DNA of 47,570 nt from Clostridiales bacterium (GTDB lineage Bacteria; Bacillota; Clostridia; Oscillospirales; CAG-272), in the NCBI GenBank assembly GCA_022800625.1, contig JAAWQR010000019.1, forward strand, positions 1 to 47,570, written 5' to 3'. This document shows, in pieces, positions 39,639-47,570 of the stretch; within the stretch, counting starts at the first letter, position 1; every line of letters starts with the position of its first letter. The notes under the pieces were generated by a model. It ran no database searches. It was not told where the DNA came from and saw only the letters and a program-made list of their open reading frames with translations. The translations under genes and the position numbers were made by a program.

Positions 39639-39653
39639 TCTTCATCTCTTCTG

Positions 39654-40829
39654 TCAGATAAGCTTTTTCAACTCATCCGCTATATCTGTTTTTTCCCACG
39701 GAACATTCAAGTCTTCCCTTCCCATGTGACCGTATGCGGCAAGGTCACCGTATATCGGACGGCGAAGATCAAATCTGTCAATGATCGCTGCGGGACGCAT
39801 GTCCACAAGACTGCACAGCGCATCGGAGATCGTCTCATCACTGATTTTTCCCGTTCCGAATGTATCTGTCATTACAGATACCGGCTTTGCGACGCCGATT
39901 GCATAAGCAAGCTGAATTTCACACTTTAATGCAAGTCCGGCAGCTACAACATTTTTTGCAAGATATCTTGCCAGATAAGACGCCGAACGGTCGACCTTTG
40001 TCGGATCTTTTCCCGAAAAAGCTCCGCCGCCGTGACGCGAGTATCCGCCGTATGTATCAACGATTATTTTACGTCCTGTAAGTCCGCTGTCACCCATCGG
40101 TCCGCCGACAACAAAACGTCCTGTCGGATTTACATATATGCGTGTATTTGCATCAATAAGAGACTGATCTATTGTAGGCTTTATAACATATTCTATTATG
40201 TCTGATCTTATCTGTTCAAGTGTAACCTTATCGTCATGCTGTGAAGATACTACGACAGCGTCAACGCGAACAGGCTTGTTTCCCTCATATTCAATAGTTA
40301 CCTGAGTCTTTCCGTCAGGTCTGAGGTAAGAGAGAGTTCCGTTTTTTCTGACCTCAGTCAGACGCCTTGCAAGCCTATGTGAAAGCGATATGGGAAGCGG
40401 CATCAACTCAGGTGTTTCATCGCATGCAAATCCAAACATCAGTCCCTGATCTCCGGCGCCTGTATCAAAGCTGTCGGTAATTTCTCCCGCCTTTGCTTCA
40501 CTGGATTTATCAACTCCCAGCGCTATATCGGGCGACTGCTCATGAATCGAGCTGATAACCGCGCAAGTATTTCCATCAAAGCCAAACTTTGCACGGTCAT
40601 ATCCGATTCCTGTCACCGTATCACGCACGATCTTCTGATAGTCAATATCCGCGCTCGTTGTGATCTCACCCATCACCATAACCACACCTGTAGTTGTAGT
40701 TGTCTCACATGCAACGCGGGACAGCGGATCTTCCTTCAAAATTGCGTCAAGTATGCGGTCGGATATTTGATCGCATATTTTGTCGGGGTGTCCTTCCGTT
40801 ACTGATTCTGATGTAAAAAGCTTTTTCAT
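39654..40829 (-). CDS. metK: S-adenosylmethionine synthetase
   Basis: A 391-residue enzyme that makes SAM from methionine and ATP. Signatures: [13 protein letters not shown] at the start, [15 protein letters not shown] in the middle, [16 protein letters not shown] near the phosphate site, and the usual C-terminal REDLNVPWE. Length is standard. It is controlled by the SAM-I riboswitch and terminator upstream, so SAM excess should stop transcription. GGAAAGG lies 12 nt before the ATG. Confidence 0.97.
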   Translation of the reverse strand: MKKLFTSESVTEGHPDKICDQISDRILDAILKEDPLSRVACETTTTTGVVMVMGEITTSADIDYQKIVRDTVTGIGYDRAKFGFDGNTCAVISSIHEQSPDIALGVDKSSEAKAGEITDSFDTGAGDQGLMFGFACDETPELMPLPISLSHRLARRLTEVRKNGTLSYLRPDGKTQVTIEYEGNKPVRVDAVVVSSQHDDKVTLEQIRSDIIEYVIKPTIDQSLIDANTRIYVNPTGRFVVGGPMGDSGLTGRKIIVDTYGGYSRHGGGAFSGKDPTKVDRSASYLARYLAKNVVAAGLALKCEIQLAYAIGVAKPVSVMTDTFGTGKISDETISDALCSLVDMRPAAIIDRFDLRRPIYGDLAAYGHMGREDLNVPWEKTDIADELKKLI

Positions 40830-40875
40830 GATAACTCATAACCTTTCCGATATTATCTTTTGAGGGAGAGTGAGT

Positions 40876-40923
40876 GTAAAAAATGTCCTCATTCCGTCAA
40901 GAACCGTGACAAAATGAGGACAT
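40876..40923 (-). terminator. Riboswitch-controlled terminator before metK
   Basis: On the minus strand ATGTCCTCATT pairs with AATGAGGACAT followed by TTTTTT. The 5' arm adjoins the riboswitch 3' arm, as expected for an on/off switch. Confidence 0.9.
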
Positions 40924-40928
40924 GAAAA

Positions 40929-41013
40929 CTCATCTGTCAGGAATTGGCACCTTGTCGCTTCGCGATAGGTTGCCGGGCGTCATAGAGCCAGTCTCTCAGC
41001 CACTCTTGATAAG
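40929..41013 (-). ncRNA. SAM-I (S-box) riboswitch upstream of metK
   Basis: The minus-strand aptamer has the P1 pair CTTATC/GATGAG, AAGAGTGGCTGAGAGACTGG, the core CTATGACGCCCGGCAACC, and the 3' segment AAGGTGCCAATTCCTGACAG. These are the conserved S-box elements in the right order. Known SAM-I riboswitches terminate transcription when SAM is bound, which matches the terminator that follows and the metK target. Confidence 0.95.
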
Positions 41014-41041
41014 ATCTATATTATTATTGCTTCTATTGATT

Positions 41042-41070
41042 ATTATATCACATCCATGCTTAAATAGCAA
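41042..41070 (-). promoter_or_regulatory. Promoter of the metK transcript
   Basis: TTGCTA (41065-41070), 17 nt, TATAAT (41042-41047) with extended TGA, on the minus strand. Confidence 0.7.
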
Positions 41071-41136
41071 CAGTAAATTGATATATTTACGCGATTTTTC
41101 GCGACAAAAGCAATATTTTTTGTTTATCAAACTATA

Positions 41137-41853
41137 TTACTTTAAGAAAGAGAACGAACCCTGAAGCTTAACAAAGAAAAATACAAGCGCACACACAGCT
41201 ACTGCCGCCGCACATATCATTACAATAGCTGCTGTGATTTTGTTCTTCTTTGCAGAAGAAATCACAGATACAGAAACGTTACTGCCCTTTGAAGATGTGA
41301 CAGATGTAAAGCCTGCATTTTTCAGGGCCATCGAAATGGGACTGTATATTATAAAGACAATTGATGCGTTAAATATGGCTTTTACGGTATTAAAGGGAAG
41401 CAGAAGAGTCGGAATAAGAGCGATAACGTCTTTTGCAGTTGCTCCCATATAATAGGGTGTGATTAAAATATTAGCTCCCATCATCATAGCGACCATTGAA
41501 ACAGCTGCTATAATTTCAGAAATAACTGCACCCTTTAGAGTACGCATTCTTGTATATATAAGACTTCCTACAAATACAAATGTACCGCTGGAAATTACAT
41601 TCATAATAAAGCCGTACCAACCGGTAGAGCTTACAGTCAGCGCCTCTATTCCTGCAACAATAACAGCCATAGCAAGACCGTATAAAGGTCCGAATATCAT
41701 AGCGCCGACAGTCATAACAGCATCTTTCAGATCAAAAGTAAGAAATGCCGCATTAAAATGAAATAAAATACAGCAAACATAAGCAAGTGCGCAAAACACA
41801 CCTACTGCAACAGTTGTACGAACATGATTTGATTTATATGTAGTTTTTGACAT
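41137..41853 (-). CDS. ribU: ECF transporter substrate-binding (S) component, RibU-like
   Basis: A 238-residue membrane protein with about six hydrophobic segments. The signature FLTFDLKDAVMTVGAMIFGP resembles the RibU motif (FLxFDxxDxP...GP) for riboflavin capture. Later segments ITPYYMG and LLPFNTVKAIFNASIVFII also fit S components. It needs the ECF energising module, which is not in the window. The FMN riboswitch 220 bp upstream strongly supports flavin as substrate. Confidence 0.88.
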   Translation of the reverse strand: MSKTTYKSNHVRTTVAVGVFCALAYVCCILFHFNAAFLTFDLKDAVMTVGAMIFGPLYGLAMAVIVAGIEALTVSSTGWYGFIMNVISSGTFVFVGSLIYTRMRTLKGAVISEIIAAVSMVAMMMGANILITPYYMGATAKDVIALIPTLLLPFNTVKAIFNASIVFIIYSPISMALKNAGFTSVTSSKGSNVSVSVISSAKKNKITAAIVMICAAAVAVCALVFFFVKLQGSFSFLK

Positions 41854-42112
41854 GGTAATTTACCTCCGATTTATTATTATGCATGGGCATTCGCCCCGCA
41901 CTTCCGCATAGCGGAATGTGCTCCCCGCTCGATTTTGAAAAAAGCGAGACGAAAACTTTAAAAAGAGATTTTACAGGCTGAGCATAGCCGACCATTAAGT
42001 TATGAACAAAAAGTTTGCTCTCATACTTATAAAAGTCACGTCTAAAAGTTTTTAAGGGAGTCTCGGGAATTACATCACCTAATATTTAATTCCCATAACA
42101 TATGAGGAGGTA
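41854..42112. other. Leader between FMN riboswitch terminator and ribU, no gene seen
   Basis: It contains hairpins such as CTTCCGCATAGCGGAAT (41900-41918 area) and a G/C-rich CGGGGAGCAC element on the minus strand. A GGAGG ribosome site for ribU lies just before 41853. No open frame of useful length. Confidence 0.4.
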
Positions 42113-42148
42113 CAAAAATCCCGTTTGCATAAAAATATACAAACGGGA
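42113..42148 (-). terminator. Riboswitch-controlled terminator before ribU
   Basis: On the minus strand CCCGTTTG and CAAACGGG form the stem, followed by ATTTTTG. Confidence 0.88.
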
Positions 42149-42170
42149 ATAACGTAATATACGCTTTTTG

Positions 42171-42292
42171 TATCTTCTCTCATCCGGACTTTGACCGTCG
42201 GTACGGGAGTTTCACCCGTTCGGCTCCGCTTTGGGAGTTCGTGGACTATACCACCGGTAAGGAATTGCACCTATCCCCGAAAATATTTTGCA
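42171..42292 (-). ncRNA. FMN (RFN) riboswitch upstream of ribU
   Basis: The minus strand shows GGGGATAGGTGCAATTCC, ACCGGTGGTATAGTCCACGA, the GAGCCGAACGGGTGAAACTC arm, ACCGACGGTCAAAGTCCGG and ATGAGAGAAG, the ordered conserved blocks of the RFN element. Known behaviour is to switch off flavin genes at high FMN. It lies just beyond the tuf stop, so it may be fed by a weak local promoter or by read-through from the str operon. Confidence 0.95.
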
Positions 42293-42332
42293 AGATCGCT
42301 TATGCAAGCGCATAAAGCCTGCATAAGCGAAT
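42293..42332 (-). terminator. Hairpin after tuf
   Basis: On the minus strand TCGCTTATGCA (complement of 42320-42330) pairs with TGCATAAGCGA (complement of 42296-42306), giving an 11-bp stem. The T-tract after it is weak (TCTTGC), so it may leak into the FMN riboswitch. Confidence 0.5.
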
Positions 42333-42347
42333 AAGATTCAGTAAATA

Positions 42348-43553
42348 TTACTGAGCAACGTCAGAAACGACGCCTGAACCAACTGTTCTACCACCCTCAC
42401 GGATAGCAAAACGGAGACCCTTCTCGATAGCGATAGGAGTGATAAGCTCAACATCCATATCTACGTTATCGCCGGGACGGCACATCTCAACATCAGCAGG
42501 AAGAGAGATAGTACCTGTAACGTCTGTTGTTCTGAAGTAGAACTGCGGTCTGTAACCCGGGAAGAACGGCTTCTGACGTCCGCCCTCTTTTTCAGTCAGA
42601 ACGTAAACCTGTCCTGTGAACTTAGTGTGGGGGTTGATTGAACCGGGCTTGCAGAGAACCTGTCCGCGCTCGATAGCCTTCTTGTCGATACCGCGGAGAA
42701 GAAGACCAACGTTGTCTCCTGCTTCAGCAGAATCAAGAAGCTTACGGAACATCTCGATACCAGTAATAACAGTTGACTTTGTTTCCTCGCTGAGACCAAC
42801 GATTTCAACAACGTCAGACATCTTAACTGTACCGCGCTCAACTCTACCTGTAGCAACTGTACCGCGTCCTGTGATTGAGAATACGTCCTCAACAGGCATC
42901 AGGAACGGGAGGTCAGCCTTTCTGTCAGGAGTCGGGATATAAGAGTCAACAGCTGCCATAAGCTCCATAATAGAAGCATACTCAGGAGCGTTTACATCTG
43001 TGCTTGTGCTGTCAAGAGCAACACGTGCAGAGCCGCGGATGATCGGAATATCGTCGCCCGGGAAGTCGTACTCAGAAAGAAGCTCACGAACTTCCATCTC
43101 AACGAGCTCAAGGAGCTCTTCGTCATCAACGAGGTCAGTCTTGTTCATGTAAACAACGATTGCAGGAACGCCAACCTGACGAGCGAGAAGGATGTGCTCA
43201 CGAGTCTGCTGCATCGGTCCGTCAGATGCTGCAACAACGAGGATAGCACCGTCCATCTGAGCTGCACCGGTGATCATGTTCTTTACATAGTCAGCGTGTC
43301 CGGGGCAGTCAACGTGTGCGTAGTGACGAGTCTCTGTTTCGTACTCAACGTGTCTTGTGTTGATTGTGATACCACGAGCTCTCTCCTCGGGTGCGTTGTC
43401 GATCTGGTCATATGCCAGGAACTCGATGTTTCCGTTTCCGAGAGAAAGTGTCTTTGTGATAGCAGCAGTAAGAGTTGTCTTACCGTGGTCAACGTGACCG
43501 ATTGTACCAATGTTTACGTGGGGCTTATTACGCTCAAATTTTGCCTTAGCCAT
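42348..43553 (-). CDS. tuf: Elongation factor Tu
   Basis: A 401-residue translation GTPase that carries aminoacyl-tRNA to the ribosome. G1 is [10 protein letters not shown]2 RGITI, G3 [12 protein letters not shown] and G4 NKTD. Domains 2 and 3 are complete and end with [12 protein letters not shown]. It follows fusA by 40 bp with a GGAGG site. This is the standard last gene of the str operon. Confidence 0.98.
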   Translation of the reverse strand: MAKAKFERNKPHVNIGTIGHVDHGKTTLTAAITKTLSLGNGNIEFLAYDQIDNAPEERARGITINTRHVEYETETRHYAHVDCPGHADYVKNMITGAAQMDGAILVVAASDGPMQQTREHILLARQVGVPAIVVYMNKTDLVDDEELLELVEMEVRELLSEYDFPGDDIPIIRGSARVALDSTSTDVNAPEYASIMELMAAVDSYIPTPDRKADLPFLMPVEDVFSITGRGTVATGRVERGTVKMSDVVEIVGLSEETKSTVITGIEMFRKLLDSAEAGDNVGLLLRGIDKKAIERGQVLCKPGSINPHTKFTGQVYVLTEKEGGRQKPFFPGYRPQFYFRTTDVTGTISLPADVEMCRPGDNVDMDVELITPIAIEKGLRFAIREGGRTVGSGVVSDVAQ

Positions 43554-43593
43554 GGATAAATCCTCCTAAAAATTTTGTGTTTGAGTTTATAAA

Positions 43594-45672
43594 TTAGTTT
43601 TTAGCTCTTGCCTTAATGACAGTTTCCTGAATAGACTTCGGAACCTCAGCAAAGTGAGAAGGCTCCATTGAATATTGAGCACGTCCCTGGCTCTTCGAGC
43701 GCAGATCTGTAGCATAACCGAACATTTCGGAAAGAGGTACATGAGCTATGATTTCGGTAGCGCCGTTGCCGGGCTCCATTGTGCTGATCTGTCCGCGGCG
43801 TGAGTTAAAGTCGCCGATAACATCGCCGAGATACTGGTCAGGCGTAATTGTTGTAACCTTCATGATAGGCTCGGTAAGAACCGGATCTGCAAGGCGCATA
43901 GCTTCCTTGAAAGCCATAGAACCTGCGATCTTAAACGCCATCTCAGAAGAGTCAACTTCGTGATATGAACCGTCGTAAAGCGTTACCTTAACGTCTACAA
44001 CATTATATCCTGCGAGAACACCGCTCTGCATTGCGCCCTGGATACCCTGGTTTACAGGCTCTATGAATTCCTTCGGAATTGAACCGCCTGTTACAGAGTT
44101 GATGAACTCATAACCCTTACCGGGTTCGTTCGGTTCAAGAATGATCTTAACGTGACCGTACTGACCTGAACCGCCGGACTGACGCTTATACTTGCACTCG
44201 TGATCAACACGCTTGCGGATAGTCTCTTTATATGCAACCTGAGGCTTACCGATATTAGCCTCAACCTTAAACTCGCGGAGAAGTCTGTCGACAATAATCT
44301 CAAGGTGAAGCTCACCCATACCTGCGATGATCGTCTGACCTGTCTCGTCGTCAGTATAAGTTCTGAATGTCGGGTCTTCCTCAGCAAGCTTTGCAAGACC
44401 GATACCCATTTTTTCCTGACCTGCACGTGTCTTAGGCTCGATAGCAACTCTGATAACGGGTTCCGGGAATTCCATAGACTCAAGAATTACGGGAGCCTTT
44501 TCGTCACAGAATGTATCACCGGTCGTAGTGTACTTTGTAGCAACGACAGCAGCAATGTCACCTGCATAACAGGTTTCAAGGTCTGTTCTGTCATTAGCGT
44601 GCATCTGTACGATACGTCCGAATCTCTCTCTCTTCTGCTTTGTTGAGTTATATACGGTAGTACCTGCTGAAACAGAACCTGAATATACTCTGAAGAAGCA
44701 GAGTTTTCCGACATAAGGGTCTGTCATGATCTTGAACGCAAGAGCTGAGAACGGCTCTTCGTCAGATGCATGTCTGTCCTCTTCCTCCTCTGTATCGGGG
44801 TTTACACCTCTGATAGCGGGGATATCCGTCGGAGCGGGCATATAATCGATGATAGCATCGAGGAGCTTCTGTACGCCCTTGTTCTTATAAGAAGTTCCGC
44901 AAACAACGGGAACGATCTTATTAGCAATAGTAGCTGCGCGGAGAGCTGTTTTAAGCTCTTCAACCGTAATCTCCTCACCTTCGCAGTATTTGTCGAAGAG
45001 AGCTTCATCGGTTTCGCAGATGGATTCGACCATTGCGTCGTGATATTCCTGAGCCTTTTCAAGCATATCGGCAGGAATAGCTTCAACGCGCATGTCTTTT
45101 CCGAGATCATCATAATAGATGTCTGCTTCCATATTTATGAGGTCGATAATACCTCTGAAATCGGCTTCAGCGCCGATAGGAAGCTGAATCGGTACAGCGT
45201 TGGCTTTAAGACGATCCTTCATCATGTCTACAACATGATAGAAGTTTGCGCCCATAATGTCCATCTTGTTGACATAAGCCATTCTCGGAACGCCGTACTT
45301 GTCGGCCTGTCTCCAAACAGTCTCCGACTGAGGCTCAACGCCTCCTTTTGCACAGAGAACAGTTACGGAACCGTCAAGTACTCTCAGAGAACGCTCAACC
45401 TCAACGGTGAAGTCAACGTGTCCGGGGGTATCGATAATATTGATTCGCGTATTTTTCCAGTAGCACGTGGTAGCGGCGGAGGTAATTGTAATACCTCTCT
45501 CCTGTTCCTGCTCCATCCAGTCCATAGTAGCGGCACCCTCATGGGTCTCACCTATCTTATGGGTTTTACCTGTATAGAACAGAATACGCTCCGTAGTCGT
45601 GGTTTTACCGGCGTCAATGTGAGCCATGATACCGATATTTCTGGTACGCTCAAGTGAATATTCCCTTGGCAT
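43594..45672 (-). CDS. fusA: Elongation factor G
   Basis: A 692-residue translocation GTPase with G1 [11 protein letters not shown]2 RGITIT, G3 [16 protein letters not shown] and G4 NKMD, and all five domains, including [20 protein letters not shown] in domain IV and [19 protein letters not shown] near the end. Standard length. It follows rpsG by 88 bp in the str operon. Confidence 0.98.
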   Translation of the reverse strand: MPREYSLERTRNIGIMAHIDAGKTTTTERILFYTGKTHKIGETHEGAATMDWMEQEQERGITITSAATTCYWKNTRINIIDTPGHVDFTVEVERSLRVLDGSVTVLCAKGGVEPQSETVWRQADKYGVPRMAYVNKMDIMGANFYHVVDMMKDRLKANAVPIQLPIGAEADFRGIIDLINMEADIYYDDLGKDMRVEAIPADMLEKAQEYHDAMVESICETDEALFDKYCEGEEITVEELKTALRAATIANKIVPVVCGTSYKNKGVQKLLDAIIDYMPAPTDIPAIRGVNPDTEEEEDRHASDEEPFSALAFKIMTDPYVGKLCFFRVYSGSVSAGTTVYNSTKQKRERFGRIVQMHANDRTDLETCYAGDIAAVVATKYTTTGDTFCDEKAPVILESMEFPEPVIRVAIEPKTRAGQEKMGIGLAKLAEEDPTFRTYTDDETGQTIIAGMGELHLEIIVDRLLREFKVEANIGKPQVAYKETIRKRVDHECKYKRQSGGSGQYGHVKIILEPNEPGKGYEFINSVTGGSIPKEFIEPVNQGIQGAMQSGVLAGYNVVDVKVTLYDGSYHEVDSSEMAFKIAGSMAFKEAMRLADPVLTEPIMKVTTITPDQYLGDVIGDFNSRRGQISTMEPGNGATEIIAHVPLSEMFGYATDLRSKSQGRAQYSMEPSHFAEVPKSIQETVIKARAKN

Positions 45673-45760
45673 ATTTAAATTTTATCTCCTTTGTCGGACC
45701 CTAAGCTTACACACGCTTTATAAGCATGTGATGAGCCGGGCACAGTCCGAAGCATATAAA

Positions 45761-46231
45761 TTAATATCTGAAATGAGCAAAAGCCTTGTTTGCTTCAGCC
45801 ATTCTATGCGTATCTTCTTTCTTCTTGAAAGCGCCGCCGGTGCTGTTTTTAGCATCCAGAATCTCTCCTGCGAGTCTTTCTGCCATTGTCTTCTCACCTC
45901 TTGAGCGTGAGTATGCAACGAGCCATCTGAGACCGAGAGTCTGGCGTCTTTCGGGTCTTACCTCCATCGGAACCTGGTAGTTTGAACCACCTACACGACG
46001 AGCCTTAACCTCAAGAACGGGCATAATATTTTCAAGAGCTTCGTTAAATGCTTCAAGCGGATTCTGACCGGATTTTTCTTCAATAACCTTGAATGCATCA
46101 TAAACGATTTTCTGAGCTACGCCCTTCTTACCGTCGTACATTACGTTATTAATAAGTTTTGTTACGGTCTTTGAATTATACAGGGGATCCGGCAAAACAT
46201 CTCTTTTGGATATCTGACCTCTTCTCGACAC
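45761..46231 (-). CDS. rpsG: 30S ribosomal protein S7
   Basis: A 156-residue S7 that nucleates the 30S head and binds 16S rRNA. The conserved parts are [45 protein letters not shown] and the C-terminal [15 protein letters not shown]. The start is GTG at 46231 ([10 protein letters not shown]), because AAGGAGG precedes it and the length then equals the family standard. A longer frame from 46249 would include the ribosome site itself. Confidence 0.96.
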   Translation of the reverse strand: MSRRGQISKRDVLPDPLYNSKTVTKLINNVMYDGKKGVAQKIVYDAFKVIEEKSGQNPLEAFNEALENIMPVLEVKARRVGGSNYQVPMEVRPERRQTLGLRWLVAYSRSRGEKTMAERLAGEILDAKNSTGGAFKKKEDTHRMAEANKAFAHFRY

Positions 46232-46361
46232 TGTACTTCCCTCCTTCATTAAAATTTATGATATCATAGGTACTCGAAAGAAACCTTTCGTATGTGCGAT
46301 GCTGTCAGTATCCGTTAAACATTTATTACTGAACAGCGGTAACACATCTTTTGCGCGCAGA

Positions 46362-46778
46362 TTATTTTTTCTTAGCACGCTTTGCGCCGTACTTTGAACG
46401 GCTCTGGTTGCGGTTTGCAACGCCCTGAGTATCGAGCGTACCGCGGATTATGTGGTAACGTACACCCGGAAGGTCACGTACTCTTCCTCCGCGAATCAGC
46501 ACGACTGAGTGCTCCTGAAGGTTATGACCGATACCCGGAATGTAGCATGTAGCTTCCATACCGTTGGTAAGTCTTACTCTGGCAATCTTACGGAGAGCTG
46601 AGTTCGGCTTCTTAGGTGTGGTTGTTGTAACCTTTGTGCAAACGCCGCGCTTCTGGGGGCTGCTCTGATCTGTAGCGCGGTTCTTCAGTGTATTGAAGCC
46701 CTGCTGCAGTACCGGTGCTTTGGACTTGTATGTCTTGTCCTGTCTGCCCTGTCTCACAAGCTGGTTTAGTGTTGGCAT
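46362..46778 (-). CDS. rpsL: 30S ribosomal protein S12
   Basis: A 138-residue S12 at the decoding centre: [55 protein letters not shown] and the basic end [10 protein letters not shown]. The Lys residues classically mutated in streptomycin resistance are in wild-type form. ATG at 46778 follows AGGAGGACG; the frame extended to 46862 covers the untranslated leader. It is the first gene of the str operon. Confidence 0.97.
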   Translation of the reverse strand: MPTLNQLVRQGRQDKTYKSKAPVLQQGFNTLKNRATDQSSPQKRGVCTKVTTTTPKKPNSALRKIARVRLTNGMEATCYIPGIGHNLQEHSVVLIRGGRVRDLPGVRYHIIRGTLDTQGVANRNQSRSKYGAKRAKKK

Positions 46779-46894
46779 GTTCGTCCTCCTGTTCTTCAGA
46801 AATAAATGTTTAACTACTGCTGCGGCATCAGCCGACACAGTATTATTCACCGTATGAGCCAAAAATATACAATTGTCCCATAGGCGTACAGCTC

Positions 46895-46923
46895 ATTATA
46901 GCACTTATAATATCTTTTGTCAA
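46895..46923 (-). promoter_or_regulatory. Consensus promoter of the str operon
   Basis: On the minus strand TTGACA (46918-46923), 17 nt, TATAAT (46895-46900): exact in both hexamers. The leader to rpsL is about 110 nt. Confidence 0.9.
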
Positions 46924-47397
46924 GCGTTAAAGTAAAAAAGGTACAAACTATTTTGAAATTTACAAATAATCAGATTTATTACTGCTGCCTATTTGTTTAT
47001 CTGATTCTACAGTGTCTGCAAGGCTGCGCAGTGCACCTTTCGAAAAAAGCCTTACTGCATACTTCAGCAAAGTTGAACAATGGCACGAACAAAAAGTGTG
47101 ATCCGCGGTTACGCACACTGCTACATTTCACTGCGCTGAAGCAGATAGCTTTAGCTGAACTGACAAAGATAGTAAATAATCGGCTGCACTGAAGCCGCAG
47201 AAAAAAGCGGAGAAAAATCAGCCGAATTAAGCTGCTCTCAGTATAAAAACAAACATTTGGCGAGCGAACACAGGATCGCGGACTGTCGTCTGCACGGAAT
47301 TATAATACGCGTCTCACCTGCGGTTGAGTAACCGCATATTTTACATTTTTATAGATCATGAGTTAAACCAGATAGGGATAAAAAATAGATATGTATC
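46924..47397. other. Gap of about 470 bp without a gene, probable element border zone
   Basis: The only clear structure is TGCGGTT-GAGT-AACCGCA (47319-47336) followed by TATTTTACATTTTT on the plus strand. A frame at 46917-47192 starts inside the str promoter with no ribosome site and is not accepted. An attachment site could lie here, but I cannot identify one. Confidence 0.4.
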
Positions 47398-47423
47398 GGC
47401 AGGAGCATAGATTTTCTCCTGCC
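47398..47423 (-). terminator. Hairpin after the recombinase gene
   Basis: GGCAGGAG (47398-47405) and CTCCTGCC (47416-47423) pair right after the stop. On the minus strand TATTTTTTATC lies some 10 nt further on. Confidence 0.5.
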
Positions 47424-47433
47424 ACGCCTATAT

Positions 47434-47570
47434 TTAGGCGGTTTGACGTTTGGTACGCTGCATATACTCCTGTTCCATTTCCCGCATTTCCTCGTCCGTG
47501 GGGATGTCCACAATCCCGACATAGGAATAGTAGATGTCGATTTGCTGTGTCCGTTTCCCGTCCTTTTTCT
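47434..47570 (-). CDS. Large serine recombinase, C-terminal end (partial, DUF4368-like)
   Basis: Only the last 45 codons are visible, entering from the right edge and ending in TAA. The reading is KRTQQIDIYYSYVGIVDIP, then TDEEMREMEQEYMQRTKRQ. The phrase (R)xQxIDIYYxxVGI resembles the DUF4368 C-terminal tail of site-specific serine recombinases carried by clostridial mobilisable transposons. Base composition is visibly more G/C-rich than the str operon next to it. It suggests an integrated element begins here, upstream of the str promoter. The identification is from a short fragment and is tentative. Confidence 0.6.
   Translation of the reverse strand, partial: KKDGKRTQQIDIYYSYVGIVDIPTDEEMREMEQEYMQRTKRQTA

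Noticed and set aside
42079-42270. Minus-strand frame of 63 codons
   Set aside because: It lies on the FMN riboswitch and its terminator; the RNA structure explains the sequence.
44770-45657. Long plus-strand frame of 295 codons
   Set aside because: Antisense to fusA; a shadow of strong codon bias in a highly expressed gene.
46917-47192. Plus-strand frame of 91 codons near the right edge
   Set aside because: It begins inside the str promoter, has no ribosome site and its translation resembles no protein I know.

Overview
The window looks like a chromosomal segment of a gut-dwelling anaerobic Clostridia member, most likely Oscillospiraceae/Ruminococcaceae-like. This rests on Gram-positive secretion signals and S-layer-homology (SLH) proteins, strong GGAGG-type ribosome sites with some TTG and GTG starts, a complete bile salt hydrolase, a Rex-AdhE-[FeFe] hydrogenase fermentation block, FeoAAB iron uptake with a FeoB-associated Cys-rich peptide, and a standard rpsL-rpsG-fusA-tuf operon. 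The genus is not resolved. I found no rRNA, tRNA or CRISPR array.

Layout. 1-5780 (minus strand): an SLH protein cut by the window edge, a Tam-like methyltransferase, a bile salt hydrolase, a small protein, a GNAT acetyltransferase, a lipase-like hydrolase and RlmD. 6076-9238 (plus): typA/bipA and serS. 9240-12540: an accessory block with a secreted metzincin-type protease and two paralogous lipoproteins, organised around a duplicated terminator-promoter segment of about 260 bp. 12541-16455: a DUF1540 protein and a complete binding-protein/ATPase/two-domain-permease ABC importer. 16458-18326: a second SLH protein whose promoter and leader match those of the SLH gene at the left edge.

18378-27949 (minus): a redox and fermentation block. 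It contains rex, adhE, an APH-fold kinase, two orphan NuoE/HydC-like [2Fe-2S] proteins, a PAS-bearing sensory [FeFe]-hydrogenase-like protein, a SpoIIE-type phosphatase and a second [FeFe]-hydrogenase-like protein. Together they suggest that NADH and H2 status is sensed (Rex, HydS) and passed to alcohol and hydrogen metabolism. 28187-34500: a Na/Pi cotransporter, a small lipoprotein with a divergent XRE regulator, and the feo operon, which carries four copies of a GTTAGC-N4-GCTAAC operator. 34589-39268 (plus): ispD, ispF, rpe, mgtE and a zinc-ribbon protein with a long structured leader. 39613-42347: metK behind a SAM-I riboswitch and a RibU-like ECF transporter behind an FMN riboswitch. 42348-46923: the str operon in reverse, with a consensus promoter. 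47434-47570: the C-terminal end of what looks like a large serine recombinase, probably marking the border of an integrated element.

The most unusual points are: (i) the metzincin next to two lipoproteins that read like TIMP/NTR-type OB-folds, a possible protease-inhibitor pair; (ii) the duplicated promoter cassette around them, with tiny leader ORFs; (iii) the stem-loop-rich spacers inside the hydrogenase operon; (iv) the four-site feo operator set; and (v) a recurring start context in which a decoy ATG sits 11 nt upstream of the real start. All functional statements come from reading the sequence only; no database search was run.
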